A DNA stretch of 64,000 nucleotides, taken from Bacteroidota bacterium (lineage in GTDB: Bacteria; Bacteroidota; Bacteroidia; Flavobacteriales; Flavobacteriaceae). The notes under the pieces are model-generated. The model was not told where the DNA came from. It made no database searches and worked only from the letters and a program-made list of their open reading frames with translations. Of this stretch, positions 62,258 through 64,000 are shown in pieces. Location of the stretch: assembly GCA_020161455.1 (NCBI GenBank), contig JAIUNZ010000003.1, forward strand, positions 186,001 through 250,000, given 5' to 3'. A program made the position numbers and the translations under genes. Numbering within the stretch: the first letter of the stretch is position 1; each line of letters begins with the position of its first letter.

Positions 62258-63886
62258 ATGCCAAAAGGTTTTTTTAATGTCCCAAAAGCAGTCAACGAAC
62301 CCGTAAAATCATACGCACCTAATTCTCCAGAAAAAACAGCCGTATTGGCTGCATATAGAAAAATGTGGAATGAAACTATTGAAGTTCCGATGTATATTGG
62401 AAAAGAAGAAGTTCGCACTGGAAATACAAATAACATGTCTGCACCACATGATCATCAACACATTGTTGGAACCTATCATTTAGCAGAAAAAAAACATATA
62501 GATCAAGCTATTGTTGAAGCATTAGAAGCTAGAAAAAAATGGTCTCAAATGCCTTGGGAACAAAGAGCCGCTATCTTTTTAAAAGCAGCCGAACTTATTG
62601 CTGGACCATACAGAGCTAGAATAAATGCTGCAACCATGATTGCGCAATCTAAAACTATTTTTCAAGCCGAAATCGACGCTTCTTGTGAATTGATTGACTT
62701 TTTACGTTTCAACGTAGAATTCATGACACAAATTTATCAAGACCAACCAAAATCTACTTCTGATGTTTGGAATCGTGTTGAATACCGTCCGCTTGAAGGA
62801 TTTGTTTATGCCATTACTCCTTTCAACTTTACTGCTATTGCCGCAAATCTTCCTGCAAGTGCTGCTTTAATGGGAAATACTGTCGTTTGGAAACCAAGTG
62901 ATAGTCAAGTTTTCTCTGCAAAAATTATCATCGATGTTTTTAGAGAAGCTGGCGTTCCAGATGGTGTTATTAATGTAGTTTTTGGAGATCCTGCTATGAT
63001 TTCTGATACAATTTTTAATCACCCCGATTTTGCAGGTGTTCATTACACTGGTTCAACATTTGTATTCAAAGAAATTTTCAAGAAAATTGGAAACAACATT
63101 CATACATACAAAACCTACCCAAGAATTGTGGGGGAAACAGGTGGAAAAGATTTTATCATCGCTCATCCATCGGCAAATGTAAAACAAGTAGTCGCCAACA
63201 GTATCCGTGGTGCTTTTGAATTTCAAGGTCAAAAATGTTCTGCCGCTTCAAGAGCGTATTTTCCAAAATCACTTTGGAACGCTATTAAAGAAGAAATGGG
63301 CAAAGAGTTAGCAAGCATCAAAATGGGTTCGCCCGAAGATTTTGGTAATTTTGTTACAGCGGTAATTCATGAAGGTTCGTTTAATAAACTAGCAAGTTTT
63401 ATTGATCAAGCCAAAAAAGATGCAGATGCCGAAATTATTTTTGGTGGAAATTATGATAAATCAAAGGGATATTTCATCGAACCAACCGTTATTGTTACTA
63501 CCAATCCAAAGTATGCAACTATGGAAACCGAACTTTTCGGCCCAGTATTAACCATATATGTTTATGAAGATGCAAAATGGTCGGAAACCTTAAAATTAAT
63601 AGATGAAACTTCGGAATATGCCTTAACTGGCGCAGTCTTTAGTCAAGATAGATATGCTATTGTTGAAGCAGCAAATGCATTACAAAACTCGGCTGGTAAT
63701 TTCTATATCAATGACAAACCAACAGGTGCTGTTGTTGGAATGCAACCTTTTGGTGGCGCAAGAGCATCGGGAACCAATGACAAAGCAGGTTCGGCACAAA
63801 ACTTATTGCGTTGGGTTTCACCAAGAACTATCAAAGAAACGTTTGTAACGCCAACAGATTATCGTTATCCGTTTTTGGGAGAATAG
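62258..63886 (+). CDS. pruA: L-glutamate gamma-semialdehyde (1-pyrroline-5-carboxylate) dehydrogenase
   Basis: This aldehyde dehydrogenase oxidises glutamate semialdehyde to glutamate with NAD, the second step of proline breakdown. The 542 residues match the P5C dehydrogenase subfamily: GFFNVPKAVNEPVKSYAPNS at the start, FVYAITPFNFTAIAANLPAS near 185-204, VGETGGKDFIIAHP near 290-303 (catalytic Glu) and FQGQKCSAASRAYFP near 320-334 (catalytic Cys), then ETELFGPVLTIYVYED near 422-437. Proline dehydrogenase is not in the window and must be elsewhere. A terminator follows. Confidence 0.97.
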   Translation: MPKGFFNVPKAVNEPVKSYAPNSPEKTAVLAAYRKMWNETIEVPMYIGKEEVRTGNTNNMSAPHDHQHIVGTYHLAEKKHIDQAIVEALEARKKWSQMPWEQRAAIFLKAAELIAGPYRARINAATMIAQSKTIFQAEIDASCELIDFLRFNVEFMTQIYQDQPKSTSDVWNRVEYRPLEGFVYAITPFNFTAIAANLPASAALMGNTVVWKPSDSQVFSAKIIIDVFREAGVPDGVINVVFGDPAMISDTIFNHPDFAGVHYTGSTFVFKEIFKKIGNNIHTYKTYPRIVGETGGKDFIIAHPSANVKQVVANSIRGAFEFQGQKCSAASRAYFPKSLWNAIKEEMGKELASIKMGSPEDFGNFVTAVIHEGSFNKLASFIDQAKKDADAEIIFGGNYDKSKGYFIEPTVIVTTNPKYATMETELFGPVLTIYVYEDAKWSETLKLIDETSEYALTGAVFSQDRYAIVEAANALQNSAGNFYINDKPTGAVVGMQPFGGARASGTNDKAGSAQNLLRWVSPRTIKETFVTPTDYRYPFLGE

Positions 63887-63907
63887 TATAAAGTATTTTT
63901 AATAGTT

Positions 63908-63940
63908 AATGAGTTCGCCATTTTAGCGGACTCATTTTTT
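63908..63940 (+). terminator. Terminator after pruA
   Basis: AATGAGTTCGC (63908-63918) pairs with GCGGACTCATT (63926-63936) with a single G-T wobble around a 7-base loop, and six T follow. No gene start is seen in the remaining 60 bases of the window. Confidence 0.85.
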
Positions 63941-64000
63941 CATTTAATTCTTTTGATTGGAATTCAAATGCAACTTGTCTTTTTGTTTATAATATGGTTG

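Overview
The window is a piece of chromosome from a member of the Flavobacteriaceae, most likely Flavobacterium or a close relative. The evidence is the very AT-rich composition, the near absence of Shine-Dalgarno sequences, promoters of the Bacteroidetes type (a -7 element TAnnTTTG, sometimes with TTG about 17-19 bases upstream), the gliding-motility genes gldB and gldC, the flavobacterial exosortase XrtF, a type 9 secretion (T9SS) sorting domain, a 287-residue primary sigma factor, and several Bacteroidetes-specific families (HYC_CC_PP, DUF5103, DUF5916). Most of it is core genome. No CRISPR array, prophage or insertion sequence was seen; the one mobile-looking piece is a GxxExxY gene framed by inverted repeats.

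Layout. Bases 1-2257 carry a TonB-dependent receptor (cut by the window edge) and its small Cys-rich partner. Bases 2311-5511 hold a beta-CASP nuclease coupled to an ATP-cone/endonuclease-like protein, then the XrtF exosortase pair. Bases 5583-8311 carry a methionine-sulfoxide-reductase-like GAF protein, SelO and a uracil-DNA-glycosylase-family protein. Bases 8550-15538 carry rpsO, pnp, an unknown gene, an amino-acid permease, rpoD and rpe. A peptidase, tRNA-Arg and a YqeY protein follow on the minus strand.

Bases 17142-32785 are the division and cell wall (dcw) cluster, all on the minus strand, in the order mraZ, rsmH, ftsL-like, ftsI, murE, mraY, murD, ftsW, murG, murC, ftsQ, ftsA, ftsZ. 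murF and ddl are missing from it. In front of mraZ are direct repeats of GTGGTA at 10-base spacing, which look like the MraZ operator. Together these genes make lipid II from UDP-MurNAc precursors, flip and polymerise it, and assemble the Z-ring.

Bases 33188-39680 carry a hydrolase, engB, gldC, gldB, nadE, an orphan LuxR-type response regulator and dnaG. Bases 39790-43585 carry an ECF sigma factor, a membrane protein in the anti-sigma position, an outer-membrane protein, a long-chain prenyl diphosphate synthase and tRNA-Gly. Bases 43845-46125 hold two convergent L,D-transpeptidases of different families. Next come a DUF5916 protein, gpmI, a T9SS-exported leucine-rich-repeat protein and a CoA-transferase/hydrolase.

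Bases 53252-58321 form a TetR-ABC-HlyD-TolC export operon whose ABC ATPase has lost most of its catalytic motifs. The right end carries map, the GxxExxY insertion, a methyltransferase, a DUF5103 protein, apaG and pruA. The most interesting points are the MraZ boxes, the GxxExxY element, the degenerate ABC ATPase, the primase without zinc ligands, the ATP-cone/beta-CASP pair, and the abutting divergent promoters of gldB and nadE. No clearly new multi-gene system can be proven from sequence alone.
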